Source: Citrus sinensis (Eukaryota > Streptophyta > Magnoliopsida > Sapindales > Rutaceae). From it: DNA of 64,000 nucleotides. The position numbers and the translations under genes were made by a program. Below the pieces are notes generated by a model. The model did not search any database. It saw only the letters and a list, made by a program, of their open reading frames with translations, and was not told the DNA's origin. Below are positions 1-13,273 of this stretch, piece by piece. The first letter of the stretch is position 1, and each line of letters begins with the position of its first letter. The stretch covers positions 24,559,501 through 24,623,500 of the forward strand of contig NC_068559.1 in NCBI RefSeq assembly GCF_022201045.2, in the 5' to 3' direction.

Positions 1-26
1 ACCATAACATGTCTGAACCGCATCAA

Positions 27-139
27 TCAATCACTTGAGGAATTGTCATTACAACTCTTTATTTTAAGTGGAACAGATTCAAAGTGTTTCGATTCTGCAT
101 GGTTTGAACTTTTTTCAGAATGCATCCCTTCATCCTCAT
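27..139 (-). other. possible terminal coding exon, unassigned
   Basis: On the minus strand a plausible acceptor (TTAATGCAG, ending near 140) is followed by about 37 open codons with a charged, serine-rich composition (DEDEGMHSEKSS near the start, SCNDNSSSD at the end), closed by TGA at 27-29. It could be the last exon of a gene on the minus strand. However, the only coding-like sequence directly upstream is the broken PI-PLC X relic at 185-490, so it may be the tail of that relic or chance. I do not recognise the peptide. Confidence 0.25.
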
Positions 140-184
140 CTGCATTAATTAGAAGTAGACAAAAAAATATATTAATTAGTTTTA

Positions 185-490
185 ATACGACAAGCTAGTT
201 ATCAGCAATACTTATTCCTTCACTTTCTTGCCATGATTTCTTTGAAGTGAAGAAGACAAGAAGCCTCTGCTTACTGGCTACCATGTCTTTAACTAGCAGC
301 CATTCTTGCCCCTTTTGTGGCATCTTTGAGACGTGAAGCCAATACTTCTCCAAACCCCGTTTCATTTCTTGGTGTCTTAACAATAAAGTCCTCTAAAACG
401 AATGTAAAATCTCTGATTAATTAGCTGACTGATAGGAAGCCTTCTATTTCCTTCAGAGCTTCTCTGGAAGCTGGTCCCTTTGAAACACAG
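185..490 (-). pseudogene. PI-PLC X-domain protein relic (fragment)
   Basis: The minus strand encodes pieces of the plant PLC-like phosphodiesterase family: a stretch resembling PASREALKEIEGFLS, then EKYWLHVSKMPQKGQEW, LVKDMVASKQRLLVF and TSKKSWQESEG. These match, in order, the better preserved copy at 31.0-31.3 kb. The frame is broken: a stop codon follows FLSVS, the LEDF segment is in another frame from the segment after it, and the run ends at a stop near 195 where the family normally continues into AYQWNYM. Upstream exons (signal peptide, catalytic His region) and the downstream GGGAFQAVD exon are absent. It is therefore a degraded duplicate. A functional paralogue might lie beyond the left edge of the window. 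Confidence 0.7.
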
Positions 491-1386
491 ATTAAGGCAT
501 TACATTCGATAAATATTGATGTTGCTTCAGCATGATCAAGAAATATATTAACTCACAAATGAATTGTAAAATCATATGTCACTTGGGTCGTCTTGCTTTT
601 AATAAATTTCCAGAAGAATCCAAAGTGATTGTACAAGATAATCATGAACCATCGAATTAGCTAAATGTCCAAAATAAGGAACTTGCACCCAGCTGTATAC
701 TATTTTATTTTACTGTATATGATCAAAATTTGTAGCTTTAATTTGTAATTTTTTTTATTAACAAGTAATTATTAACTTGTATTTACTCGGAATAAAGTTT
801 TGGTGTGATTCTTTGAGAAAAACAGACAATACCCACAATCTCTCCACGCAAATATGTTTTTGAATTGCACAATCTCTTTAATTAATTACATCATAGTTTC
901 TGTTCCCCTTTTTTAAAATGAAATTAGGCTTGTTGTCTGGATTGGGCTTAGCAATTTGCGGGCTTAAATGCGGCCCGCCACCAAGTTCTTCAAAAATTTA
1001 AAATCGGGGGTTATTTTCATATTTTAGTAAAATTGTGAGGGAATGAATGGAATTTTTCCTAACCGATTTTAATGATTAATAAAAGTCACCAACCAATCAA
1101 AAAGCCACGATCTCCCAAAAACACAAAAGTCAATCTTTGACCTCTCGCGTATCACCCCATCGTAGCCGACAGTCATACATCTAAATTCGTTGGCTGTGGC
1201 TTTAACTTTACTCTCTACTTCGAAAATAAATAGCTCCTGTTTCTGGAGGGAATCAAAAACCCGGCGAGCATTTTGTGATTTTCTTTCCCGCCATTTTAAA
1301 CTCTGAACAACCAGATCAATCACTGTTCATTTTACATTCTTCATTTACTGTTACAGATGTTTTGAGATCTCAGCACTTGCGTTCCA
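491..1386. other. intergenic region and upstream region of the FYR gene
   Basis: No gene is seen. The interval holds the upstream side of the PLC-X relic and, towards 1386, the probable promoter and leader of the plus-strand FYR gene. The open frames here carry no recognisable family similarity. Confidence 0.5.
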
Positions 1387-4300
1387 ATGGCGACGCCAAA
1401 AGAGGTAGTGTTTGGAGGAGACGAAGAAGAAGTGAAATCTGAGGGACTCGAAATTGTGTCGATTGGGTATCTATACAAAGGTCCCTGGGAAAAGAAGTAC
1501 TGGAGCTCCTCCAGGGTTCGATTTCTACCTCGCTTCTCAATTTGAGTTCTGAAAATTTCAATTTCAGTTTCGCCTTCAATTTTACAAATATTTTGTGATG
1601 TATGGTTTTGTTAATCAAACTATTGCATTTAGAATTTGAGACGATTAGATAACAAGATAATTGAAATCGCAGTTTGTTTATTCTTCATTTTGAAATATTT
1701 TGCATCTGTTAGTATGAAATACATGCGGTAACCAAAGACAGCATGAATTTAAAATTTAAGAAGGAAACTGTAAGGGGCGTTTGATTTGCGTTTTGAATAC
1801 TGTGTTCTAACCAGGATGCTATTTGGAGTGTTTGGATAGAAAATGAAAAAAATTAGCTCTGTATTGTTATTAGATTTTTAATTATTGTCTAGAATTATAT
1901 CTAAAATTGTTCCTTCCAAACTCCCCCAAACGGATTTATATAAAATAATAATAATATAATAAAAGAAAGAAAAGGATTGTATTTTTATCTAGAATCGAAT
2001 TAGATAGCCCTTTTTTTTTTTTCTTTTTTCTTTTTTTTGAGACTTTCAGTGTGTCTGAAATAATTTCCAGAACTCCAAACCATTCTACTGGATAACTCGG
2101 AACAAGATAAATGTTTATTCTATGACCATAGTGTTACTGGATCCCAGGCCATTGATGCCTATTTTGTTAAGGATTGCTGCTGTAGTCTGCCTTGACATAT
2201 CTGATTGCCCATTGTTTTTGAAAATTGAGAAATTCTTTGTCATCTTCGGACAATTGAAAAGTTGTATACAGGTGTCAGCGTCTGTTTGGAACTTTATTTT
2301 ATTTTTATTCTCATTTCTTATTTTTTATGTTTTATGAATACAGTCGTTGAGGCGATAGGTTTGATCAAGATTTGTTAAATTTCTTGAATAAGAAGAATGG
2401 GCGTAGTATGTTCATAATAAATCAATAGCAATTGCGGAGTGAATAAGATTGGGGTTTTTTTTCTTTTTTCCCCTTCAGACACAGGTTTTATTGAATTCTA
2501 ATGAAGCTGGTCCGTGAGCATGAAATCCTGCATTAAAAACTTTTGTGAACAAGGTTTTGGAGACTAAATATGGTAGATAAACTGGATTAAACAGCAAGAA
2601 TTTACTCCGTAGGGCTTGTGTCTGGTTTTCGTTAGAATGTTGTGCCAAGGTGTTGGCTATTATCCTTGGGGAATATGGAATTAGGCATGGCAGTCATATA
2701 CTAAGTGCTATATGCTCAAATTAATATTTCAGATCACAATTGCAGTTGGCTGAATCATATTAATGTAGGGTAAAGATCGATATCCTTATCCTGTGGGATA
2801 CCATGCTGTTCAAGCTCACAATGGGAGCACATGTAAGATGGAAATTCATGAAGGTCCAAAAGGCCCTTTATTCATGGTGGGTAGGAAGATCCTGCACTTT
2901 CAACTTGTGATGTAGCAGGATTTTGGCTTGTACTAAGTAAGGTTTACAACATTTTCATGCAGATTACTTCCTCTGATGCACATTCATGCTCTGGGCAAAC
3001 TCCAGATATTGCATGGGAGAAGTTTCAAAAGAAACATTGCCCCCGCATGAAGACTTGGCATGGAAAGAGACTTTCGTGCAAGATAGATGGTGTGGAGGTA
3101 GATCTTACTGCATTTTATTAGCAGTCAGTTTTTTCTTTGTATCAAAATGCATATGGTTGTGCTTATGTTTCATCCTCCTCATGTTGTTTCTGTGAATATA
3201 ATATATGCCTGCATGGTTTGGATTGAAAGTTGAGACCAAGTGCTGACATATTATGCTAAATGGAATTTCTTGTGTGTGCATTTAATGTGCAGTTTTTTGG
3301 GTTCAAAAATTCATTTGTCCAGAGGTTACTTCGAGAACTGGTGGCAGATATCAATGGAGAAGCGGAGAGGAACTTGTTGTCCTCAAGCTTCTGCAACGGG
3401 GCTTCCAGCTCAAAGCATGATAATCAAAACTCAGGAGCATGTGCAGATCCTGATTTCCAACCATACTTGCAAAGAGCACCGGTTACAAAGAAGAGAAGCA
3501 GGAAAAATGAAGTCACTAATAGGAAGCCAGTTGGTAGGAGTGGCTTTAAAAAACCCCGACCTGCAAATGAGATGAATCATAAGCGTGAATGTTCTGCACC
3601 TCCATCCATTTCAAAAGTGCAGCCATCAGTGCACTTAAATTCCAAAACTAATAAAGAGAGAGATGGTAACTTTTCAGCCAAAGATGGTTTTCCTTCAGAA
3701 TCCATTGACTTCTCTGTTCACCTTGCAGAGGGATCTGTTATTGTTCAAGAAGTAGCCAACAGCTTGATTGAAGAGGAAAAACCTGTGAGCCTGTATATCT
3801 TATAACTCGTCTTTTTTTATAAGGATATATTAGTGCCTTGTGATTGGCACTTTTTTCATTCTACTTTCCACAGTGTGTTGGTAAAGTCAAATTGTGACAT
3901 GCAAATTATAATATTTAGAGCTATGTATTTATTCATTTCTATTTTTTGGCTGGGTATGTACATATGGGATTTAATGGTCAGTGGTTATATACTGTAGAGT
4001 GAGAAACATTCTTAACTTCTCACAGCTTGATAGGTCAAAAAATTTCAGTTTACTGGAGGCAACAGAAGATGTAACTGGAGATGCACCAGTCCTGAAAGAC
4101 TCTCCATGTGTAGAAACTGTCAATCTTTGTGCACCTGATACTTTAGATTTTGTGCAAGGTATTCCTTATCCATAGTTGCTTGTTTCTACAATGGTAATGG
4201 ATGCACCACTATCAACAATATATCATCATTCTCCTGTTACTGATAATGCAGACAACACTATGCCTTCCTCTCCATCTACTCGTGATAAAGGTAATTACAG

Positions 4301-7300
4301 TTTGAAAGAGGACTTTACTACAGCCAACAATGTCCATTCTGAAAGAATTGTAGCTGATTCACATGCAGAAGAAGAAATTGGCACATCTAATTCAAATGCA
4401 AGTTTTGGGAAGGGTGGTTTTGATTCAGTTGGTCAGGAAATCACCGAGGCCATGATGACAGTTTTACTTCCAAAAGCAATTCCTCTGCTCAATAACGTCT
4501 CAAGAAAGGAAAAGGCAAACTTTAGACTCTCAGAGACTTCACCGATTAGGGTTAATCTGCAGGAGGGGAAAAATGAAACTAGTCTTTCGATGAAACCTTC
4601 ATCTCCAGGTACAATTGAATCCTAAAACCTGAGCATTTGCTGATAATTTTATTGCCGATATCAAGTACAGTAGCTCTAATGCTTTAGTTTGCCAAGATTT
4701 CTCAAGTTAAGTTTGGTGTATGTGTCCTTAGTTTCGTCACTGCTTTCTTCTCTTAAACTTGCAGCTGCAATTGAGAAGACCAATGGTGATAGGGAGGAAA
4801 AGTTGCAAAATCAGGATGTGGATCTTGGGCTTGATGCCCCAATTTTTGAAAATTCTAAGTCTTTTGTTCTCGACAGTTTTGAAGATGATCAACATCGGGA
4901 TCACATAACTAACGAAGTAAAATTGTCTTGTAATATTGTGGAAGCTGATGAACCTAGTACCGATAAAGATATAAATCTTCCCAGCCCTCAGAAAGATTGT
5001 GCTGTAGAAGATGCAAGGAATGAATCATTTGTTTATCATGTTGAGACCAGTAACAGCAAAAATGTCTTGAGTCAGGCAAACATGGACCTAGATAAAATGC
5101 TTCTGGACAGAGATGCATGCATATCTGAGTCCGTTCTAGACTGCAGATCTTCTAGCAAGGAAGTTTTCTCCAAAAAAGTACAAGATAATTTTGCAAATTT
5201 GAGCAAAAACTCAACTGTTGCTGAAATCCATCCTGTGGAGAAAGACCTCAAAAATGAGCCCGAGAGTACTGAAGGTAATGCCATTAGTCCAATCTTCTTT
5301 TGTAGCTCTTATTTAGTATTCACCGCATGTTAATATGTGACAAGCCCAATTTACCCACTTTGTGCCTGGCAGCAGGGGCAAGTAACCACTTTATGCCTGC
5401 CCCTTCATATAGATCAATACATAGATTTACTATAATACCATTTCTTCCGAAACAGTTTGTTTCCGAAGGGAACTAATTGTTGTCTCTGTTCGCAAAAACT
5501 GGATGCTGTAAATCAGTAGATGCACATAACCTAATCTACTATCTGCAAGTGGACCAGTTTCAAGAACAGGAGCTTTACATTATTGTTTATATTTCTTAGG
5601 TAACCAAATAGTGATAGGTGTGTGTACTGCTGTAGGTGCAAATGATGCTGATACAAGAGGGATGAATAGTACCGTGCAACTGTCAAGAAAGGATATTCCT
5701 GTTAAAGTGGCAAGTGGTGAGACTGGGTCGCCTGTGCAAGTCCCACATAAAGTATATTCCAGGAAGGTCTCAAAGAGAGCTCCTTTAATGAAAAAATTTG
5801 ATGGTCCTTTCTCGGAAAGTATCATATGCAGAAACTTTATAGATGATCATGTTGCCAAACAACAACATACTGCTGAAACGTTGCTTGCCTCTGAGATTAG
5901 TCAAATGAGATCTTCTGATTACAAACCACGGAGAGAAAATTTTGATGCTGCTAGAGATTTGCTTGAGGTAAAATCCTGTTGTTTGCCTGTTATATCAAAG
6001 AATTCAACAGTGTTCTGTGCCACCAAAGACAAGGATTTCCATAACTCTTTTGATCCATCTACTTTACACATGAAGAATTTAAAAGCAAATTCTGGCAAGG
6101 AATTGGATGAACAGTTGAACTTTGCAGAGTTCAACTCTTCTGTGGTATCTCAAAAACAGGAGATAAGTGGCTGTGAATATACCTCTTCTAATGCCAAGGA
6201 ATCTCAAGTTAGTTCAGATTTGAAGCTTCAAAAGAATGTGGAATGTATTAATGAGCTAGCTGGCACTTTTGATCTTATGGGATGCTATTTTTTCCCCTTG
6301 CCTATTTTATCAGTATTGTTGAGCACAACTGGGGATAAAATCTATGTTTGTGTTTCATGTGGCTTTCTAGTTGATAAGAAGAGAACCCTGTTCATCTATA
6401 CAGTTGATATTCAAGAACCAAGGGTAGGGAACCCTTCTTGTGTCGGTCATACATCAGTAATGTTGCCATTTTTGAAAGATAACTTTGGTAGAGAAGTAAG
6501 TTTTCATATGAATACTTTGCACACCTTTATATAATTTGTTTTGGTTCCTTGCATTTTGTATGCTTGCTTGCTTATTGATGAAGTTTGTCACATGTTTTAC
6601 TGTTTACTAGATTGCATTGGAAAGATCTTGTGCACTATTCACTCCGGATGGACAGTATCTTGTTCTACTTGACAGCATGAAAACACCTTATTGCAGGTTG
6701 TTTGTCTCTGACGATTTAGGTGCAAAACATCTTTAGTAACCGGGGACAAGAACAATGAAAATAATTTCTTATACATTCTTTTCAGGGAAGGGAGAAGTGA
6801 TTGTTTGTGCTCAACATGTACATCACATCGCCTTGACGAGAATGCAGTGAAGATTGTGAAAGTAAAACCTGGCTATGTTTCAGTTGTGGCAAAATTGAAA
6901 ACTGATGATTGTGTGCAGTGTATATTGGTTTGTGAACCCAAACATCTCATTGCTGTTGGAGAGAGTGGAAAACTGCATCTCTGGGAAATGAATTCAAGTT
7001 GGAGGTGAATTTATCTGATAGTTTCTCCTTTTTCCTTTAAGTAATTGTCATGCCTTTTCTGGTTTTGGGGGATAACCTGCGTAATTATTCTTGGGGTTTA
7101 ATGTTATAGCAGTCAACTGATCTCAACGTCAAACTATTTGGTTCCTCTCTGGGTTTCTGTCTCTTTATGATTGGAGATAAAGTCTTTGTTTGCTAAATTT
7201 ATACACACCATAAACTGCTAGACTATATTCAAGTCTTAAACACTTTTCCTCTTTCTTCTCCACTCAATTCCTCCTACCAGATGCTCATGACATTTTGGAG

Positions 7301-10300
7301 GGATTGATGCAAGATAAAGGGGAGTGACACTTAGGGGAAATGAATTCTCAGGCTATTATATGTATGTAGTTTCATTTTTTCCTCCCCTTAGGAAAAAAAA
7401 AAAGCCCAGTCCTGCGGAGTAACTGGTCGGCAAATTTTTAGATCAGTAGAATTGGATCTTTGTTTATTCAGAATTCATCAAGCTTAGATGCTAACTTAAA
7501 TTGATGATGTCTTTGATTTGTCCAGAGTTTTAATTCTTCCCATTCTAGTGATAAGATCTTGCATGAAGTAATGGTCTCTGGTATATTATGAACCACTTAT
7601 CCACATGAGTGAACATTTGTACTTTTGTTTTAATATTTTATCGTTGGGGATGTTTCATATTAGATATATATATATATATTAATGTTTGCAAATGGAGAAT
7701 ATAACTTATTTCGTTTCAATGTCACAATTTCAGTGCACAGGTTGAAGAATGTATTATACCAATTAATGATTGCATATATCCTTGCATAGTGGAGATGAAG
7801 AGAATCCCAAAGTGTGCCCCTCTTGTTGTTGGTCATAATGGTTTCGGGGAATTTGGTATATGGTAAATTGCTTTCTCCAACTGATGTACTGTATGAAAAC
7901 TATATTCTTTAATTCATATTTGTTATTTAATTTTGTAATCAGGCAATGTGTTGTTCGTCTAGTTAATGGCATCTATAGTAGAAACCTTTATGTTCTCATA
8001 TTTTTCTCTTATTTGATAACGGAATACAATTACATTTAGCCGAAATACCTACTATTTCATCAATTTCATGTCCAGTTGCGATTTTTTTTTACAAGTATAT
8101 TTCCTACAAGGTTAAATTTCAATATTATTATCATTTTTTTCATTCTAGTTGAACGAATTTGATTGACTTCTATAATTATGGATTTCAATTGGATAGTAAA
8201 GAGTTCCTACAGGGTCTTCCTGGTTTTGGACATATCTTGATTGGACCAAATCTTGGTTGTACTTCTTCAACAAATTTTAGCTTGGTACTGGTTTTACTGA
8301 GAACATAAAGGCACAATGATCTGAATTTTGCATCATTAGTTCTTTTTTTATTTTTTATTTTTGTGGTTTTGCAAGGTTTTGTTTTTGCACATCCATTTTC
8401 AAACTTCTACGACTCTAACGGGTATCTAGTTCATAAGTGGAATCTAAAAGTTACTTGGGACTTCTTGGATTTTACAGAAGTAAAATAATCACATTAGAAA
8501 TTTAGATCACTAGACATATTTGATGTTGCAAAAGGGTCTAAAACGAAGACATGAAAGTTATTAAGGCCTCTAATATTGTGGAAAGAAACTTCAGAAAGAC
8601 ATGGGTCTTGATTCCAGGCACATGTGATTACAAGTTTGTGCAGAAGCTCAGATTTTTCTGTATTCTTAATCTGATCAACTCAGGGTTTACTTGCCGTTTT
8701 GTTTAATTGACCAAACTTTACGGGGCTATTGGTTAATTTAGCCATTTGTGATATAGAGTATGTTAATCCATACAGATTGTTTCTTCCGTCGGATAGCTGG
8801 GGTTCGACCTTCTTAAAAGCTCTCTACTTCTGATATCCCTTGGTTTTCAATTTGCTTCTGCTATCTACTATTTAAACACATTTATTGTTACTTAGAACTT
8901 TTAATCGGTTTTTGACTTATCTACAAAAGCTGGAGCTGGGAACTGATCATACGAGTTCTTTTCCTGTCACAGACAACTCTATTTAACATAATTAAGCTGC
9001 TATTCCCACCATAGGGTACAGCTCATTTCAATTCTCTTTGAGACACTCTTTCTAATCAATTGCAAATTTTTCCCCCCTTTTTCAGGGATATTTCCAAACG
9101 AGTCCTTGTTTCAAGGTTCTCTGCTGCAAGGGCTTCAATTTATCAATTTTTTCCAATCAATTTATTTAGTTGGCAAAGAAATGGCTCTGTTTCCATGGAT
9201 GCTAGTCTGGAGCTCACCAATACTGCAACAACATCATTGTTCTCAAAGCACAGTGAGAAAAGTTCCTTTTGCCCATCAGTGGGGGAAGACTCTGCCATTT
9301 GGCTTCTTGTCTCAACTATCTCTGATTCTGATGCTCAACATAATTGCATGTCGAGGGACTGCCAAAAAAATCCAGTCAGATTTTGGAGGCTAGCCTTGCT
9401 GGTGAAAAATAGGGTGATCTTGGGAAGCCCATTGGATCCAAGGTGCTATGTAGTTTATTGTCCAAGTTTTAATCTGGATTTCCTGATTACAGAAATTGAA
9501 CAGTTTTTTAGATGCCCACCAAAATGGACTTGTTCCATTCTGTTTGATCATTGTCATATCTAATGCTCGTCTGTAGGGTTGATAGAAATGCAGTGTGATG
9601 CTTGCAACATATTTCATGTGATTTCAGGCTTTGATTAGACATTTTATGGAGTCTTGTATATTTGTTGCAAGTAAATGTTCTGGTTGCCACAATTATCCAT
9701 TGATTAGACCAGTTCAACATCAATTACAAGGTCATGAGACAAGATAAATGTCCCCACTTTTTCAGGTGAATGGTCAAAATGTGTACCTCTAGAGGGGTGC
9801 AAAAACTGGAAAATGTACTTATGAATTTGTCTCCGTGATGAAAAAATGTATTCAAGTATAGCTGATTCTTCACTAATTCTTTCATGTTTTTGTCATTTTG
9901 AATCCTCTTAGGCATTAAATGTGACAAAAGAATCCAAATTATAAACCTTACTGTGCAGGGCCTCAGCTATTGGTGCATCATCTGGCCTTGGGATCATTGG
10001 GACAAATGACGGACTTGTTTATGCGTGGGAATTGTCTTCAGGAAATAAACTTGGCATCCTGCATCATTTCAAAGGTTTGTCTCATCTTACAGGAGTGACT
10101 TGCATTTGATAGATTGAGAAGCTAGTAATCCACTTGGAAGCAGTACTGAGCATGTAACCATAAAATGAGTGATGTGGGTTAGGTTTTTCCAATTTTACTT
10201 CATACTGATCTATAGGAAACCTTTTATTGCAATTTGTATGACTGCGTAAGGTGATAACGTTTAATGGACCTTACTGCTTGTGCAGATTGTTAGTAATCGG

Positions 10301-11280
10301 GCTTTTATAATTGGTGGCTTCATGACCGGAAACACCTTAAGATGCATAGAGTCGTGATTACCCGAATGGTCGAATGCATTTTTCCAAAATAATTTTAATG
10401 TCTTGTGATTAGAGTATATTTTTTCATTCTGTTTGAAGCTAGCATGAGGTTTTTGATATTCTGTAAGGTGCTATACTTTTAGCTATTGAAGACAATCCTT
10501 ACTGTTTCTGTTTTTAGATGCTCTGCTTCTGGAACTTAGGTTGTTACTTTTTCTTCTTGCATACATCCTGGTGTCAATGAAATTTTGCCCTTTTTTCTCG
10601 TGAATTTGAATTACTATTTTACTTGTCTGTAGAAAAGAAAGGACAAACCATCGTCTTGTCTTATTTCACCATCTGCAGCTCTTCTAACTTCATACTGTCA
10701 TACTGATAATCTGTATTCTCAATCTCTATTATTCCTAAGTCCTGACACTGGTTCATGTTTCATTCAGGTAAAATATTTATCCGCTGCAGAGTGCGGACTT
10801 TTTGACTTCACCATATTAGAAAGAGAATTTCTATTTCCACAGAACTTAGTACTGATTTCTTTAATGACCCCATTCATCCTCCAAAATTTAGAAGAGAAAC
10901 TGATGTGACTGACATTTTAGGGCGCTGCTTTGGGCAGTAGTAGGGTTCTCACTTCTCAGTGTCTTGCCTTAATCACATTTCACTCAATTGTAACAATATG
11001 CTTCACAAGATTGAGCATTTTAGATCAATAACAAAGCTTTGTTTTTTGTTGGGGTGCTATCTGGGGGCGTGACATTTTTAAATCTCATGTCCATAAATAA
11101 TTGAATTTTGACCATTTGAGTGATTTCTCTTACTCTTTCTCAATGGTGTTAGGTGGAACTGTTTCATGTATAGCTACGGATGATTCTGGGTTGCAAGCCT
11201 TGGCTGTTGCCGGTGATGGTCCTGATGGAGGTCAGTTGCTAGTTTATTTGCATGCCCAAGAAAACATTGCGAATCAATGA
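1387..11280 (+). CDS. FYRN/FYRC-domain protein with WD-like C-terminus
   Basis: Fourteen exons join in phase: 1387-1515, 2769-2876, 2963-3097, 3293-3784, 4026-4158, 4252-4608, 4765-5274, 5636-6495, 6611-6696, 6786-7004, 7734-7862, 9086-9442, 9959-10074 and 11153-11280. They give 1252 residues. Residues about 28-79 carry an FYRN-like segment (YLYKGPWEKKYW, then DRYPYPVGYHAVQAHNG and HEGPKGPLFM). Residues about 80-150 carry an FYRC-like segment (ITSSDAHSCSG, PDIAWEKFQKKH, FFGFKNSFVQRLLREL). These paired domains occur in chromatin proteins such as trithorax/MLL, JMJ14-type demethylases and TBRG1. Residues 150-830 look disordered, rich in Ser, Glu and Lys. Residues about 830-1252 contain propeller-like repeats (ALFTPDGQYLVLLDS, LIAVGESGKLHLWEM, GTNDGLVYAWELSSG). 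A nuclear chromatin role is inferred. Introns 5 and 6 are the least certain, since exon 6 rests on an acceptor at 4251 that skips an in-frame stop. Confidence 0.8.
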
Positions 11281-12007
11281 AACAAAAACAAGTTTCCTTC
11301 CAATGAACTTTGCATGTTTCAGTCGAATAAGCCAGTTCACATACATGAATTGTACAATTTTGTATTCTGCTCTGTCGCAAATGCACAGTTCATTGTTCGG
11401 TTTCTGTGACGATCATGAGATTGCCAATGTACGTATAGTTAGTTTACAGCTACGTTCAACTTACATACATGATAAAACTGGAAGGAAGTTGAAGCAGTTT
11501 CTAATCCAAATATCTGGTTCACCACTAAATTTTCTAAACTACATTTTTCTCCGTTCTTTCTGCTAATCGATATCTGGTTGTTTGTTTTCCATGCACGTGT
11601 TTTATGAGCTGAATTATTGTAATTAAAGTTACCGTTGTGTTGATGCATGGCAATTTGAGCTAGGTGGAAATTTGGGCCGGGTTTCTCCTGCCATTTTCTT
11701 TTGTTGGGCTCCCATTTACTGTTTAAAAATTAGGGCAAATGGGAGTTGTGATACTGAAATTTTTATCAAATTTTTTGTCTTCTTAATGATAAATGTGCTG
11801 GTTTGATGTTTTCAATAATAAATGGATAAATTGCAATATATTAATTTGTTAAGGGGTAAATTGAAATGTCCCCTTTCGTGCATTCATTCATAACTGAATT
11901 TATGATTGATTAGCTAATAGCAAATCACTGAAGATTCAGCTTAGTAGCAAGGAGCATCTTCCCCCAATCTTAGAGTAGGTTCTAAGCAATTGAACTCGAC
12001 TAAAAGG

Positions 12008-12356
12008 ATCACCAAAAGATTATTTAAATAAAATTATATTTTTTATTTGAAAAGTCACATGAGCATTAAGACTTCAAAATACGCTTTAATTAAGATTTTT
12101 TAAATAAGAAATATTTCTCTTTTTTCAATATCATTGAGTGTCTTTTTTTCTTTAATTCATATCTTATTATTTTTTATCAAATAGTGAAATGCTTTAATTA
12201 TTATTTATTTTTTTCCTAAAAAAAGTTATTTGATTAAAATAATATTTCGTTTATTTTTATTTGAAAAGTATTTTGGAGGGTAGTATTTTTTTATTTAATG
12301 CATAAATAAATAAATAAGTACTTAAAAAATAAAATTTAATAAAATCTTTTGGTGAT
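12008..12356. repeat. short inverted-repeat element (MITE-like)
   Basis: The ends share the perfect inverted 14-mer ATCACCAAAAGATT (12008-12021 and its complement ending at 12356). Similarity weakens but continues for roughly 20 further bases into AT-rich arms. The interior is about 85% A+T. I could not define a convincing target-site duplication, so the superfamily is not assigned. Confidence 0.5.
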
Positions 12357-12628
12357 ATGATACTTTAAATTCAAACTCAGAATGGAGCAATGATTTATTG
12401 ATAAAAAATCTAACCGCAAATCACTATTGGAGAAATTCCGTGGACGATAATGTGACAAGGGAATAGTTGGGCCACGTGGATCAACATTTGCGGCCTCGAC
12501 GTTAATCGCGCTCGGCCTTAATTTCTCTTCAACGATGGGTACCGTCCAACAGACGTATAATTGAATTGTTAGGCCGTCGACAAAGAGACCCACGACATGG
12601 ACAGAATGATCACGTACAGATTTGGAAA

Positions 12629-13004
12629 ATGGATCCGAATCTTGGTTGCGTTCGAAACTCCAACGGTGAATCGAAATTCAAACAGTTCCAGATTTCCATC
12701 AAAGAGACAAAGCTGCCAGCTCACACTAAGGTAACTTGATGGGCCACATAAACGTTGCTGATTTTTTACAGCACCGACAAACCAACATCAGTTCCCAAAA
12801 AAATGTAGAATAGAGGTAGGCGTAGATATTCCCTCATTCAATTTCGATGAGACTTTTGGGTTGAAATTATGTGTGCTTAAATTCCCAGTAAACTCCACAA
12901 CAACCTGCTTCAATGAATCAATTTTCTCACGAGACAAGCAAAAAGTTCATTATGAGACACCATCGGTTCAAATTTCAAATCCGCCAGACCAAATATATCG
13001 ATAG
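12629..13004 (+). CDS. candidate small two-exon protein, unassigned
   Basis: ATG at 12629 opens 34 codons (MDPNLGCVRNSNGESKFK and so on) ending exactly at an AAG|GTAACT donor (12730/12731). A CAG acceptor at 12789-12791 leads in the same phase into 70 further codons (FPKKCRIEVGVDIPSFNF at the start, PPDQIYR at the end) closed by TAG at 13002-13004. The spliced product would be 104 residues. The second block has no internal ATG, so it is only visible as coding if spliced. A CACGTGG G-box-type motif lies about 155 bp upstream. Against it, the intron would be 61 nt, short for plants, and I recognise no family. It converges on the mutase gene. Confidence 0.22.
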
Positions 13005-13273
13005 GAGAAAAGCCACCGCACCACTATCACAGCCAAATTCAATTTCAAATTCTAGGCCTCTCATACGGTTCTAAAACTGTGGCAACCACTCTAGAAAAGT
13101 TCAAAAGCTCAATGCTTTCACTCAAAAGCAAATATATCATGTTAATAGAATAAATAATAGTAACAACAACCAAGATAATAGTGGAGTAAAAAAATAATTG
13201 AAGTTACAAAAACAATCAAGGAACTACTGAATCTAGAACTAACAGAAGATAATTATTCCAAACTTGGAAGTCT

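Noticed and set aside
9060-9563. Separate gene in the middle of the FYR locus
   Set aside because: The interval is exon 12 of the FYR/WD gene; phases on both sides fit (TG|G and AG|G).
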